Source: an uncultured Kineothrix sp.
GTDB taxonomy: Bacteria; Bacillota; Clostridia; Lachnospirales; Lachnospiraceae
DNA length: 9,333 nt
Assembly: GCA_910587275.1 (NCBI GenBank)
Contig: CAJUMD010000126.1
Location: forward strand, 1-9,333
Reading direction: 5' to 3'
Made by a program: the position numbers and the translations under genes. Below the pieces are notes generated by a model, which was not told where the DNA came from, made no database searches, and saw only the letters and a program-made list of their open reading frames with translations. Shown in pieces: positions 1 through 6,726 of this stretch (the stretch's first letter is position 1; every line of letters starts with the position of its first letter).

Positions 1-44
1 TTTGTCATGCCCTCTATTTCTTGGCAACCCTCTACTTAATTGTT

Positions 45-1451
45 TCAAACTTGGCTTCCTCCTTTTTCCTCTCTATTTTCCTTTTGCATGTTTCCTCCCT
101 GTGCCATTTTACGGAACATACTGCGTAACACCAATACTGCTGCCGCCGCTAAAATCACTTCCGTAACTGCCTGCGCATAAGCAAGCCCGTAAAGCGGAAA
201 CAGCAGGTTTAAGATAATCAGGGCCGGTATTTCCATGATAATCTTACGCAGAATGGCAAAGAAGAATGCCTTCTTCCCCATTCCCACTGCCTGGAATACC
301 CCTACCGCCAAAAAGTCCATGCACAAAAACGGCAGCCCCAGACACATTCCGCGCAGGAAAGCGGTTCCGTACGCAACAATGTTTCCGTTTTGGATAAACA
401 GACGCATCCAGAATCCCGCTCCGGTATAAAAACATGCGGAAATCACCACCAAAAACGATATCGTGCTCTTTCCCGAAAACATAATGGTCTGCTTCATCCG
501 TTTCCCGTTTCCCGACGCGTAGTTATAGCTGATTAACGGCATCACCCCCTGCGTAAAGCCGAAAGCCACATTCATCGGCACCATGTTTAACTTCTGTGCG
601 ATTCCCATCGCCGCCACCGCATCCGCGCCGAATGCGGACGTGAAATTGTTAAGCACCGTCATCCCCGTTACGTTCAACAGGTTTTGGATCGCTGCGGGAA
701 TCCCCACCCCGCAGATTCCCATGACCACCTCTTTCCGGAATCGGAACAGTTTCGGATGGATGCATACATACGTATTCTTCCTCTTAACAAACAGCAGGAT
801 AAAGAAATACACGCACGCCGCACAGTTGGAAAGAAACGTGGCAAGCCCTGCCCCCGCAGCCCCCATATCCAGCCCCTGCGGTAAAATAAACAGCGGGTCC
901 AACAGGATATTTAACACGCAGCCGCTCATCGTACCGATGCTGGCATGAAGCGTGCTCCCCTCGGAACGCACCATATATGCCATCACCACGTTAAGGATTG
1001 CCGGCATGGCTCCGAACAGGACCGTCCACTTTAAGTATTCCCCCGTCGCCGCATACGTCTGTGTATCCGTCCCCAAAAGCGCCAGCAGCGGATTCCGAAA
1101 AACCGTACAAAGCAGGGAAAACAGGAAACTGCCAAAGACCGTACAGTAAAAGCCAAAGACCGAAACCCTGCGTACCGTATCATAGTCCTTCGCCCCCAGC
1201 GCACGGCTCATCATGCTGGAGCTTCCCACCCCGAACAGGTTGTTGATGGCGTTAAATGCCAGTAAAACCGGCGCCGCCAGCGTCACTGCCGCATTCTGCA
1301 CCGGATTGTTTAACATTCCCACAAAATAAGTATCCGCCAGATTATAAATCACCATTACCAGCGAACTGATTACCGTAGGCACCGCCATGGACATGACCGC
1401 TTTCGGTATGGACGCCTCCTCAAACAAATACAGTTTCTTCTTATCTTCCAA
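45..1451 (-). CDS. MATE-family multidrug/toxin efflux protein
   Basis: This encodes an integral membrane antiporter of the MATE family, which exports drugs or metabolites using a sodium or proton gradient. The protein is hydrophobic throughout. It has the family's N-terminal pattern near residues 25-45 (a proline, then YNLADTYFVG, with the conserved N and D in the first helix), and it repeats that architecture in its second half. From the start chosen here it has 468 residues, the normal size for the family. I chose the TTG at 1451 because a GAGGAG lies 11 bases upstream (1463-1468) and the conserved region begins soon after. The longer in-frame reading back to 1796 only runs through the permease gene. 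It is the last visible gene of the ABC operon, 107 bases after the permease stop, with a hairpin between them. The GTG at 1463 is a less likely start because it overlaps the ribosome binding site. The family call is sure; the substrate is unknown. Confidence 0.9.
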   Translation of the reverse strand: MEDKKKLYLFEEASIPKAVMSMAVPTVISSLVMVIYNLADTYFVGMLNNPVQNAAVTLAAPVLLAFNAINNLFGVGSSSMMSRALGAKDYDTVRRVSVFGFYCTVFGSFLFSLLCTVFRNPLLALLGTDTQTYAATGEYLKWTVLFGAMPAILNVVMAYMVRSEGSTLHASIGTMSGCVLNILLDPLFILPQGLDMGAAGAGLATFLSNCAACVYFFILLFVKRKNTYVCIHPKLFRFRKEVVMGICGVGIPAAIQNLLNVTGMTVLNNFTSAFGADAVAAMGIAQKLNMVPMNVAFGFTQGVMPLISYNYASGNGKRMKQTIMFSGKSTISFLVVISACFYTGAGFWMRLFIQNGNIVAYGTAFLRGMCLGLPFLCMDFLAVGVFQAVGMGKKAFFFAILRKIIMEIPALIILNLLFPLYGLAYAQAVTEVILAAAAVLVLRSMFRKMAQGGNMQKENREEKGGSQV

Positions 1452-1498
1452 TTCTTTCCACACTCCTCGCCAAGAAAATCCGTTTCCGTTGAATACCC

Positions 1499-1527
1499 TG
1501 TTACTGTTCACTCCGTGACCAGTAACA
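1499..1527. repeat. intergenic hairpin between permease and MATE genes
   Basis: A nearly perfect inverted repeat. The outer arms TGTTACTG (1499-1506) and CAGTAACA (1520-1527) pair over 8 bases. After one T/C mismatch, TCAC and GTGA pair over 4 more around a 3-base loop. No T-run follows on the minus strand, so it is not an ordinary terminator. It could be an RNA processing or stability element that lowers or separates expression of the MATE gene, or a copy of a dispersed palindromic repeat. The function is inferred. Confidence 0.6.
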
Positions 1528-1558
1528 CGCTTCGCGATGCACGCAAAATGAGGGATTC

Positions 1559-2671
1559 TTACGGAAGGAGCCCGTGCAAACGCAGGTAAATCCCCACGGG
1601 AAACAGGCTGCCCACATATTTCAATGCCGGAAGGTATGCACCGGCATCCACAAATACCGGACATACCAAAAGCTGCCCCACCGTAATCACCACCGCACCT
1701 GACAAAAAGGCGCTGCCGTCCCGCAAAAATCCGCAGACTGCGGTAATCCACACCCCGCTTACCGCCAAAAACAACAGCAGGAACACAATCTCCCATACCA
1801 TATCCAAACCTTTTGCCCCGCCCAAAAAGAACAGCGTCAGGATGCCCGCCACAGCCGGAAGGGTTCCCGCCGCCAAACAGCCGGTATACCCGTAAATATG
1901 ACGCTGCATTCCGGCAAGGGCTTTTTCCACGGCATACCCTCCCGCCTCAAACTTCCTCCCATACGCCAAAAACATAATCAGGAACAGGAAGATTCCAAAC
2001 ATTCCCTGTATGGGGTAAACCAGCCCCCCGGATTCCCGCGCTCCGCTTTCCGCTGTCCCTGCCGCTTCACCGTTTCCCGGCGGCTTTGGGGTTTTCCCGG
2101 ATTCCGCGGCTTCCAAATCTTCCATCTCCACATGGAAGATTTGGTTCCCTTCCAGGAAGAAGCGGTTTTGCTCCAAAAGCCGCTGCGTCCGTTCCGGCAC
2201 GGTATTCCCATAGATTTCCGTTTCCCCGCGTTTTAAGATTCCTTCGCTGCGGATTCCGAGCAATGCGGCATACAGGGTTTCCCGTGCGACTTCCCCTTTT
2301 GCCGTCATCGGGGTACAGATGTAGGTAATGGATTCCTCCAAATCCCCGCTTTCCATTTTCCCGTCAAAACCTTCCCGGAACAGGAAACCGCATTCCGCTT
2401 TGCCCGCAGTCACGTCCCGGTACAGTTCTTCTTCCCTATCATAAATGCGGAATGAAAATACGCCGTCTCCTTCCGCCAGTTCCGCTGCAATCCGTTTTGC
2501 ATAAACATCCGCTCCGTAACAGATACCAACCGTCACGTTCCTGCCGTCCGGCAGCGAAATGCCAAAGAGCACCAAAAGCAGCGCCGCCATGCCCGATACC
2601 TGAAGCCAATGGGACGTTTTCTTCCAATATGCCTTTAACCAAAGCCTGTACCAGATTACGTATCTTTCCAT
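1559..2671 (-). CDS. ABC-2-type transporter permease (second permease)
   Basis: This 370-residue membrane protein has the layout of ABC-2 exporter permeases: one helix near residues 25-41, a large outer-face domain (about 42-215), then four or more helices at roughly 219-238, 263-285, 291-315 and 324-341. The end of the outer domain (about 180-215) is a low-complexity linker rich in Pro, Gly, Glu and Ala. The ATG at 2671 is preceded by AGGAG (2682-2686) with 10-base spacing, and the start lies inside the end of the preceding permease gene (16-base overlap), which indicates translational coupling. An upstream ATG at 2815 gives an unlikely 48-residue extension inside that gene. It probably pairs with the first permease and the ATPase. 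Sequence similarity to named exporters is not obvious by eye, so the substrate is open. Confidence 0.8.
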   Translation of the reverse strand: MERYVIWYRLWLKAYWKKTSHWLQVSGMAALLLVLFGISLPDGRNVTVGICYGADVYAKRIAAELAEGDGVFSFRIYDREEELYRDVTAGKAECGFLFREGFDGKMESGDLEESITYICTPMTAKGEVARETLYAALLGIRSEGILKRGETEIYGNTVPERTQRLLEQNRFFLEGNQIFHVEMEDLEAAESGKTPKPPGNGEAAGTAESGARESGGLVYPIQGMFGIFLFLIMFLAYGRKFEAGGYAVEKALAGMQRHIYGYTGCLAAGTLPAVAGILTLFFLGGAKGLDMVWEIVFLLLFLAVSGVWITAVCGFLRDGSAFLSGAVVITVGQLLVCPVFVDAGAYLPALKYVGSLFPVGIYLRLHGLLP

Positions 2672-3888
2672 AAAGCCAACGCTCCTATTCCCGTTCCCGC
2701 CGCACAAATCCCTGCCATCCGCAGCATATCCCCAAGATTCTCCGGATTCCAAAAAGGATTCGTCCCGAACAGCAGATCCAAACAATACCTGCTCCATACA
2801 TGCAGCGGCATCCATTCCCCAAGTCTTCCCACCATCTCCGGCAGATATGCCGCAGGCAGCAAAAGCCCTGACCCGATTACCATAATCAGGTTAAGCGCCA
2901 AAACCGCCGTCATTCCCTGCATACGGTTTCCCGCACACGCATACACCACATGGAAATAGGCAGCCATGGAAACACAGGGCAGCAGCAGCCCACATGCGGT
3001 TTTCACATGCGGCTGTATAAACCCAAGCCCGGATACTGCCGATGCCACACACCCTGCGGCATAAAGCAGCAATCCCGCTGCCCAAAGCATTCCCGTCATA
3101 ACCGTCACTTTTGCCAGGGACATTTTCCACCTTCCCATCCCGTAAAGCGCCAGTTTCCTCGCAACCACCCTGCCCTGCCTTTGGTACAGGAAGCCGTAAT
3201 TCAACCCGCCCATCAGCAGCACCAAAAGCACCATGGCGCAAAAATAATACTGCACGTCATTCACCGTCCCCCAGGGGGAGCATACATTTTTCACAAAAAT
3301 CCCGTCCCGCTTCATGACTTCGCCCATGTAAAGGAGTGCAATTTGGTTCCCGATCTGTTCCTTACCCACCGGAGCGGAATATTGGTCCGCAATGCTTAAG
3401 GAAGCATACACCCCCGCTTCCGCCGTTTGAAGCAGGGATACCCCGTCCGCCAAAAGTTCCCGGAACACTTCCACGGGAAGGGCAAAATCTCCTCCTTCGG
3501 ACGAAAAATAAATATGGGCAGGCGTATTCACCCCGCTGTCCACGTCTTCATAAAAATTCTCCGGCAGGTCTATGACTGCCTGCACTTCCCCCTCCCGAAG
3601 TTTCAAAAGCGCCGTTTCCCGGTCCGCATACCGGAACCGGCAGATGCTTTTTACGCTGTCCATGCCTTCCACCACCCGCATTGCCATCCGGGTCATCTTA
3701 TCCCCCTGTGGAACCGTAAACGCCACGTCCACAACCGGAAACACTTGTGACTGCAGTAAGACAATGCTTACCGCAGCCACGCCCACCGCCAGTACCGCCA
3801 GCATGAGGAACATGCCGCAGACGGTTTTCTTCCATACTTTTATGCTTTTCTTAAACTCCAAACCCAAATAGGTGAAAAATATCCCCAT
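2656..3888 (-). CDS. ABC-2-type transporter permease (first permease)
   Basis: A 410-residue membrane protein with ABC-2 permease topology: one helix at about 24-46, an outer domain to about 210 that includes the typical segment VIDLPENFYEDV (105-116), then helices near 213-233, 258-282, 298-318, 326-347 and 390-407. The segment before the last helix (LPEMVGRLGEWMPLHVW, 349-365) fits the conserved C-terminal region of these permeases. I chose the ATG at 3888 because AAGGAAGG sits just upstream (3893-3900) and it follows the previous stop by 23 bases. The ATG at 3918 would overlap that gene and lacks a good binding site. It probably forms a heterodimer with the overlapping second permease, powered by the ATPase encoded at the head of the operon. 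Confidence 0.85.
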   Translation of the reverse strand: MGIFFTYLGLEFKKSIKVWKKTVCGMFLMLAVLAVGVAAVSIVLLQSQVFPVVDVAFTVPQGDKMTRMAMRVVEGMDSVKSICRFRYADRETALLKLREGEVQAVIDLPENFYEDVDSGVNTPAHIYFSSEGGDFALPVEVFRELLADGVSLLQTAEAGVYASLSIADQYSAPVGKEQIGNQIALLYMGEVMKRDGIFVKNVCSPWGTVNDVQYYFCAMVLLVLLMGGLNYGFLYQRQGRVVARKLALYGMGRWKMSLAKVTVMTGMLWAAGLLLYAAGCVASAVSGLGFIQPHVKTACGLLLPCVSMAAYFHVVYACAGNRMQGMTAVLALNLIMVIGSGLLLPAAYLPEMVGRLGEWMPLHVWSRYCLDLLFGTNPFWNPENLGDMLRMAGICAAGTGIGALALWKDT

Positions 3889-3911
3889 GTTACCTTCCTT
3901 ACCACAAAATC

Positions 3912-5480
3912 TTACCACAAAAGACCGTCCAGTAATTCATACCATTCCTCCTCGGACATGGCTCCGACATCCAGTTCTTCCCCTTCCACTTCCTCCATGG
4001 CGGCCCCTTTTTCCACCCACACCTTAAAGCCCGTTTCCTCGCCGTCATAATCCACGTAATCCATGGTAAAAGTCACGTTTTTGGCATCCGACTGCAAATT
4101 CCCCTGAAACGAATATTCGGAATAAAAATCTTCCATGTCGAACATCATATCGCCGGAACGGAAATCATAAGTGAACTCCAATTCCGAATCGGAATCATAT
4201 TCCCGAAAGCCATAGCTTTCCGCGGAACCTGTGATGCAACGCTCCATTTCCACCATGGTTTCACCCATAAAATCAATGTCTATTTCAAGGTTTCCCTTTT
4301 TATCGCTCTCACAGATGATTTCAACTTCCTCACCGTATGCACTTTCCATTAAAATACCTTCCACACGGTTTTTATAAAGATAAAACATCAAGTCCATATC
4401 CGGCATATCCTCAAACAGATACCATAACATATCAAAATAATCCCCGTAAGGATTGTACAGACTGTCAGGATACTCCGCAAAAATCAAATCCTCCAAATCC
4501 GTCAGGAGCTCCGTCATATCTTCGGACACCAGCGTGAGCCGGTATCCGGTGCATTCCTTCTTCTGCCCGTTTACCTCATATTCCCGCGTCCCCGCCTTCT
4601 CGAATTCCATGGATTGGTACCATTTCATAAGGATTTCTGCCGCCATTTCCTGCCGCTTCTCCGTCTCCGAATCCCCAAAAAGTTCTTCAAAAAAGCCGTC
4701 AATTTCTTCCAATTCCTCCTCCGTAAAGGCTTCGGCAAGATAACCCGTTTTCTCCTTCCCGATATAATAGGTAAAAATGCGTTTATCCAAAATCGGGATA
4801 TGTACGCCCACCTTCTCCGGCGTCACGGAAGCAATCATATGGATGGTCGGGAAAAAAGACATATCAAAACTAAACGCCATCTGCTTTTCCGACGGTAAAG
4901 AGCGGAATTCCATTTCCATCGTCATATCTTCCTCCGGCATTTCCACTTCCAAACCAACCGTATAATCCTCCCTCGCCATAATCAGCGCCACCGGCGCTAC
5001 ATCCTCCGCCAAACGCGACCGATAGGAAAACGTATTGGTCATGGCGCTTAAAACCTTTCCGGAATTGCCCATGAATATCCCGCTCTTTGCCATAAACGCT
5101 GCCGAAACCACCGCCAAAAGGACTGCCGCTGCCACACACAGCGTAATCCATAGGGCGTTCCGGTTCTTCTTCTCCGGCGGTTTTGGCGGCTCCATAAAGT
5201 TGACGGAGGGAGCGTCCCCCATTCCTGCCGCCATGCCGGTTGCCGGGTCAAAATACGGAAATGACGCCTGCGGCTCCTGTACCGCGCCGTTTCCCCACTG
5301 TCCCTGCGCCGTAAACACGCCTGCCGGTTCCGCATCCGTAAATGCCTGCCCCGCTTCCGGCTCCGTTCCCGTAAATGCCTGCCCTGCTTCCGGTTCAGGT
5401 GCTGCCGCATCGCCGCCGGTCTTTTCTTCCGGCATCCGGTTTCCCGCTTCCCCCGTAACCGGGTCAAAATTTTCACTCAT
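3912..5480 (-). CDS. single-pass membrane protein with acidic outer domain, unrecognised family
   Basis: I do not recognise this 522-residue protein. Residues 1-105 are a disordered, Pro/Ala/Gly/Glu-rich cytoplasmic tail containing two FDPxTG motifs (5-10 and 77-82) and an 11-residue tandem repeat (EAGQAFT at 31-37 and 42-48). A basic stop (KKNR, 104-107) precedes one strong helix at about 109-130. The remaining ~390 residues lie outside, are extremely acidic, rich in Met, Phe and Tyr, and alternate like beta strands (for example TMEMEF and MMFDMEDF), with a helical acidic segment around 250-275. No lipobox, sortase motif or enzyme motif is visible. The gene sits 23 bases before the first permease and 47 after the ATPase stop, so it is probably an accessory or substrate-handling subunit of the exporter. 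The start has AGAGG 8 bases upstream. Confidence 0.8.
   Translation of the reverse strand: MSENFDPVTGEAGNRMPEEKTGGDAAAPEPEAGQAFTGTEPEAGQAFTDAEPAGVFTAQGQWGNGAVQEPQASFPYFDPATGMAAGMGDAPSVNFMEPPKPPEKKNRNALWITLCVAAAVLLAVVSAAFMAKSGIFMGNSGKVLSAMTNTFSYRSRLAEDVAPVALIMAREDYTVGLEVEMPEEDMTMEMEFRSLPSEKQMAFSFDMSFFPTIHMIASVTPEKVGVHIPILDKRIFTYYIGKEKTGYLAEAFTEEELEEIDGFFEELFGDSETEKRQEMAAEILMKWYQSMEFEKAGTREYEVNGQKKECTGYRLTLVSEDMTELLTDLEDLIFAEYPDSLYNPYGDYFDMLWYLFEDMPDMDLMFYLYKNRVEGILMESAYGEEVEIICESDKKGNLEIDIDFMGETMVEMERCITGSAESYGFREYDSDSELEFTYDFRSGDMMFDMEDFYSEYSFQGNLQSDAKNVTFTMDYVDYDGEETGFKVWVEKGAAMEEVEGEELDVGAMSEEEWYELLDGLLW
5337..5396 (-). repeat. 33-base tandem repeat in the tail of the acidic membrane protein
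   Basis: Two 27-base copies (5337-5363 and 5370-5396), differing at two positions, recur with a 33-base period. They encode the in-frame 11-residue repeat EAGQAFTxxEP. A third degenerate unit (EPAGVFTA) follows. The period is a multiple of three, so copy number can change without breaking the gene. Confidence 0.75.
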
Positions 5481-5527
5481 CCGCTTTCCCTCTCATCTTT
5501 CCCTTCTTTTCCCCAAGAACCGCCGAT

Positions 5528-6196
5528 TCAGGCGCCGGCAATATATCCCCTGATTTTCCCCATATCAATGGCATCCCCGTCCAATTCCAGCATCTTCCCC
5601 TCATGCATCACCAAACAGCGGTCTGCCTCCAAAATCTCTTTTTCCTCATGAGTGGTCATGACAATAATGCCGTTCATCTTCCGGTACTGCCTCATCCACT
5701 GACGCACATTTTCCTGATAATAAATATCAAGCGCCGTGGTCGGCTCGTCCAAAAGCAGAATGGGCGGCCACTCCAACAGCGCACATGCTATACTCAACCG
5801 GCGTTTCATTCCGCCGGACAGTTTTTCCACCGGCATGGACAAGATTTCCCCCAATTGAAACTGCCGTATGACTTCTTCACAGGAAGTGTTTTTCCCCGCT
5901 CCCCATAATTTCAGGTTATCCTTTACCGTCAGTTCTTCCATCAGCGGATTATCCTGCGGGACATAACCGCAGTATTTCCGGAACGCCTTCTTATCCTTTC
6001 CGGTATCCTGCCCGAAATAACGGATGCTTCCCCCATCCGCCCTAAGGATTCCCGCCATAATCTGCAGCAGCGTGGATTTCCCGCAGCCGTTCTTCCCGAC
6101 CACCGCCACGCACTCTCCGCATTCCACCTGGAAGCTGATGTCCGTTAATATTTGCTTTTTACCGTATTTTTTCTTAATATGGGACACTTCAATCAT
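5528..6196 (-). CDS. ABC transporter ATP-binding protein
   Basis: This is the cytoplasmic ATPase subunit of an ABC exporter, 222 residues long. All motifs are intact: Walker A GKNGCGKST (34-42), Q-loop with VPQDN (79-83), signature LSGGM (126-130), Walker B ILLLDEP (146-152), D-loop TALD (154-157) and the switch histidine in TTH (181-183). It is a short, single-domain protein of the CcmA/ABC-2 type, without a C-terminal extension, matching the two ABC-2 permeases downstream. It is the first gene after the promoter at 6238-6266, with a leader of about 35 bases. The upstream binding site is weak: GGAG is 13 bases from the ATG, longer than ideal. The next gene starts 47 bases after its stop. Confidence 0.95.
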   Translation of the reverse strand: MIEVSHIKKKYGKKQILTDISFQVECGECVAVVGKNGCGKSTLLQIMAGILRADGGSIRYFGQDTGKDKKAFRKYCGYVPQDNPLMEELTVKDNLKLWGAGKNTSCEEVIRQFQLGEILSMPVEKLSGGMKRRLSIACALLEWPPILLLDEPTTALDIYYQENVRQWMRQYRKMNGIIVMTTHEEKEILEADRCLVMHEGKMLELDGDAIDMGKIRGYIAGA

Positions 6197-6237
6197 GGTT
6201 TTGCCCGTTCTCCGTATCGTTTCTTAAATATTACTTT

Positions 6238-6266
6238 ATTCTATATGGATATGCATGTGATGTCAA
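6238..6266 (-). promoter_or_regulatory. sigma-A promoter of the ABC/MATE operon
   Basis: On the minus strand the sequence reads TTGACA (6261-6266), a 17-base spacer, and TAGAAT (6238-6243). The -35 box is perfect and the -10 box matches at five of six positions. Transcription should start near 6231, about 35 bases before the ATPase start codon. No obvious operator palindrome is seen around it. Confidence 0.8.
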
Positions 6267-6392
6267 GTATATCGCCCGTTTTTGCAGTCAGATGTTGCAG
6301 GACACAGGCAGCGCCAAACCGCAGCAGGAGGGTGGGTGGAAACTGAAAATTGATTTCCGTGCCTTTTTTGCTGCTTGGTGTTAAAGAATTTC
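6267..6392. other. spacer between divergent promoters
   Basis: This stretch separates the minus-strand operon promoter from the plus-strand riboswitch promoter. I see no open reading frame, strong hairpin or RNA gene in it. It is where any shared regulator would bind, but no clear palindrome is present. Confidence 0.5.
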
Positions 6393-6421
6393 TTGAAAAA
6401 GAACACACCGGCGTATATACT
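6393..6421 (+). promoter_or_regulatory. sigma-A promoter driving the FMN riboswitch
   Basis: TTGAAA (6393-6398), a 17-base spacer and TATACT (6416-6421) give a strong plus-strand promoter. Predicted transcription begins near 6428, about a dozen bases before the first riboswitch stem. Its intactness shows that the riboswitch is probably still transcribed. Confidence 0.75.
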
Positions 6422-6440
6422 TGTCCTGTAAATTAAATAA

Positions 6441-6565
6441 AATCTTCAGGGCAGGGTACAATTCCCTACCGGTGGTACAGCCCACGCGCCCGCGTCAATA
6501 TTTTTGACAGGTCAAGATTCGGTGAAACTCCGAAGCCGACAGTATAGTCTGGATGAAAGAAGATT
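6441..6565 (+). ncRNA. FMN riboswitch (RFN element)
   Basis: This is a structured leader RNA that binds flavin mononucleotide and normally turns off riboflavin synthesis or uptake genes. The conserved blocks are all present in order. P1 pairs AATCTTC (6441-6447) with GAAGATT (6559-6565). P2 pairs GGGC (6449-6452) with GCCC (6480-6483). P3 pairs AGGG (6453-6456) with CCCT (6464-6467). The variable P4 hairpin is at 6494-6508. P5 pairs TTCGG (6518-6522) with CCGAA (6530-6534). P6 lies at 6538-6549, followed by the conserved GGATGAAAGAAG. A terminator follows 43 bases downstream, so control is probably by transcription attenuation. The odd point is that no plus-strand riboflavin gene follows. Confidence 0.96.
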
Positions 6566-6607
6566 GTTAATCGCAGGATATAGTATTTATGCTGTACGTA
6601 TGATTTT

Positions 6608-6645
6608 GCTCTGGATTGTTTTACATTCCAGAGCTTTACTTTTAT
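6608..6645 (+). terminator. intrinsic terminator, expression platform of the FMN riboswitch
   Basis: GCTCTGGA (6608-6615) pairs perfectly with TCCAGAGC (6627-6634) around an 11-base loop, and TTTACTTTTATG follows. The T-run lies only on the plus-strand side, so it acts in the riboswitch direction and would not stop transcription of the opposing dehydrogenase remnant. Confidence 0.8.
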
Positions 6646-6649
6646 GCAC

Positions 6650-6726
6650 ACGGGCTCCCAAAGAAAGATGCCAGCAAAGCTGGCGGGTGCCCGGCGCGCG
6701 AGTAGGGAAGATGCCTTCCCTACTCG
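6650..6726. repeat. cluster of GC-rich hairpins, possible dispersed repeat
   Basis: Three palindromes lie in series: GCCAGC/GCTGGC with a 3-base loop (6670-6684), CGGG/CCCG (6684-6693), and a perfect 12-base stem, CGAGTAGGGAAG with CTTCCCTACTCG around a 4-base loop (6699-6726). The composition is much richer in G and C than the flanking riboswitch DNA. No T-run follows on either side. It contains the stop codon of the dehydrogenase remnant. It looks like an inserted intergenic repeat at the break point where the riboswitch lost its gene, but only a genome-wide search can show further copies. Confidence 0.55.

Noticed and set aside
1..8. Possible start (ATG at 8) of a sixth operon gene
   Set aside because: Only two codons are visible and the AGAGGG before it is too close for a normal ribosome binding site.
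1452..1796. 115-residue N-terminal extension of the MATE protein
   Set aside because: It runs antiparallel to nothing conserved, overlaps the permease coding sequence in another frame, and the family domain begins only after 1451, where a good ribosome binding site and TTG start exist.
2672..2815. 48-residue extension of the second permease
   Set aside because: It lies wholly inside the first permease gene and lacks a ribosome binding site as good as the AGGAG before 2671.
5035..5553. Plus-strand 172-codon frame
   Set aside because: It is the complement of the low-complexity tail of the acidic membrane protein, with Ala/Ser/Pro-rich shadow composition and no ribosome binding site.
6340..6370. 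GGAAA/TTTCC pair followed by CTTTTTT as a plus-strand terminator
   Set aside because: The stem is only 5 bases around a long loop, separated from the T-run, and there is no upstream plus-strand gene to terminate.
6699..6726. Perfect 12-base stem as a terminator
   Set aside because: No T-run follows on either strand, and the stem contains the stop codon of the dehydrogenase remnant.
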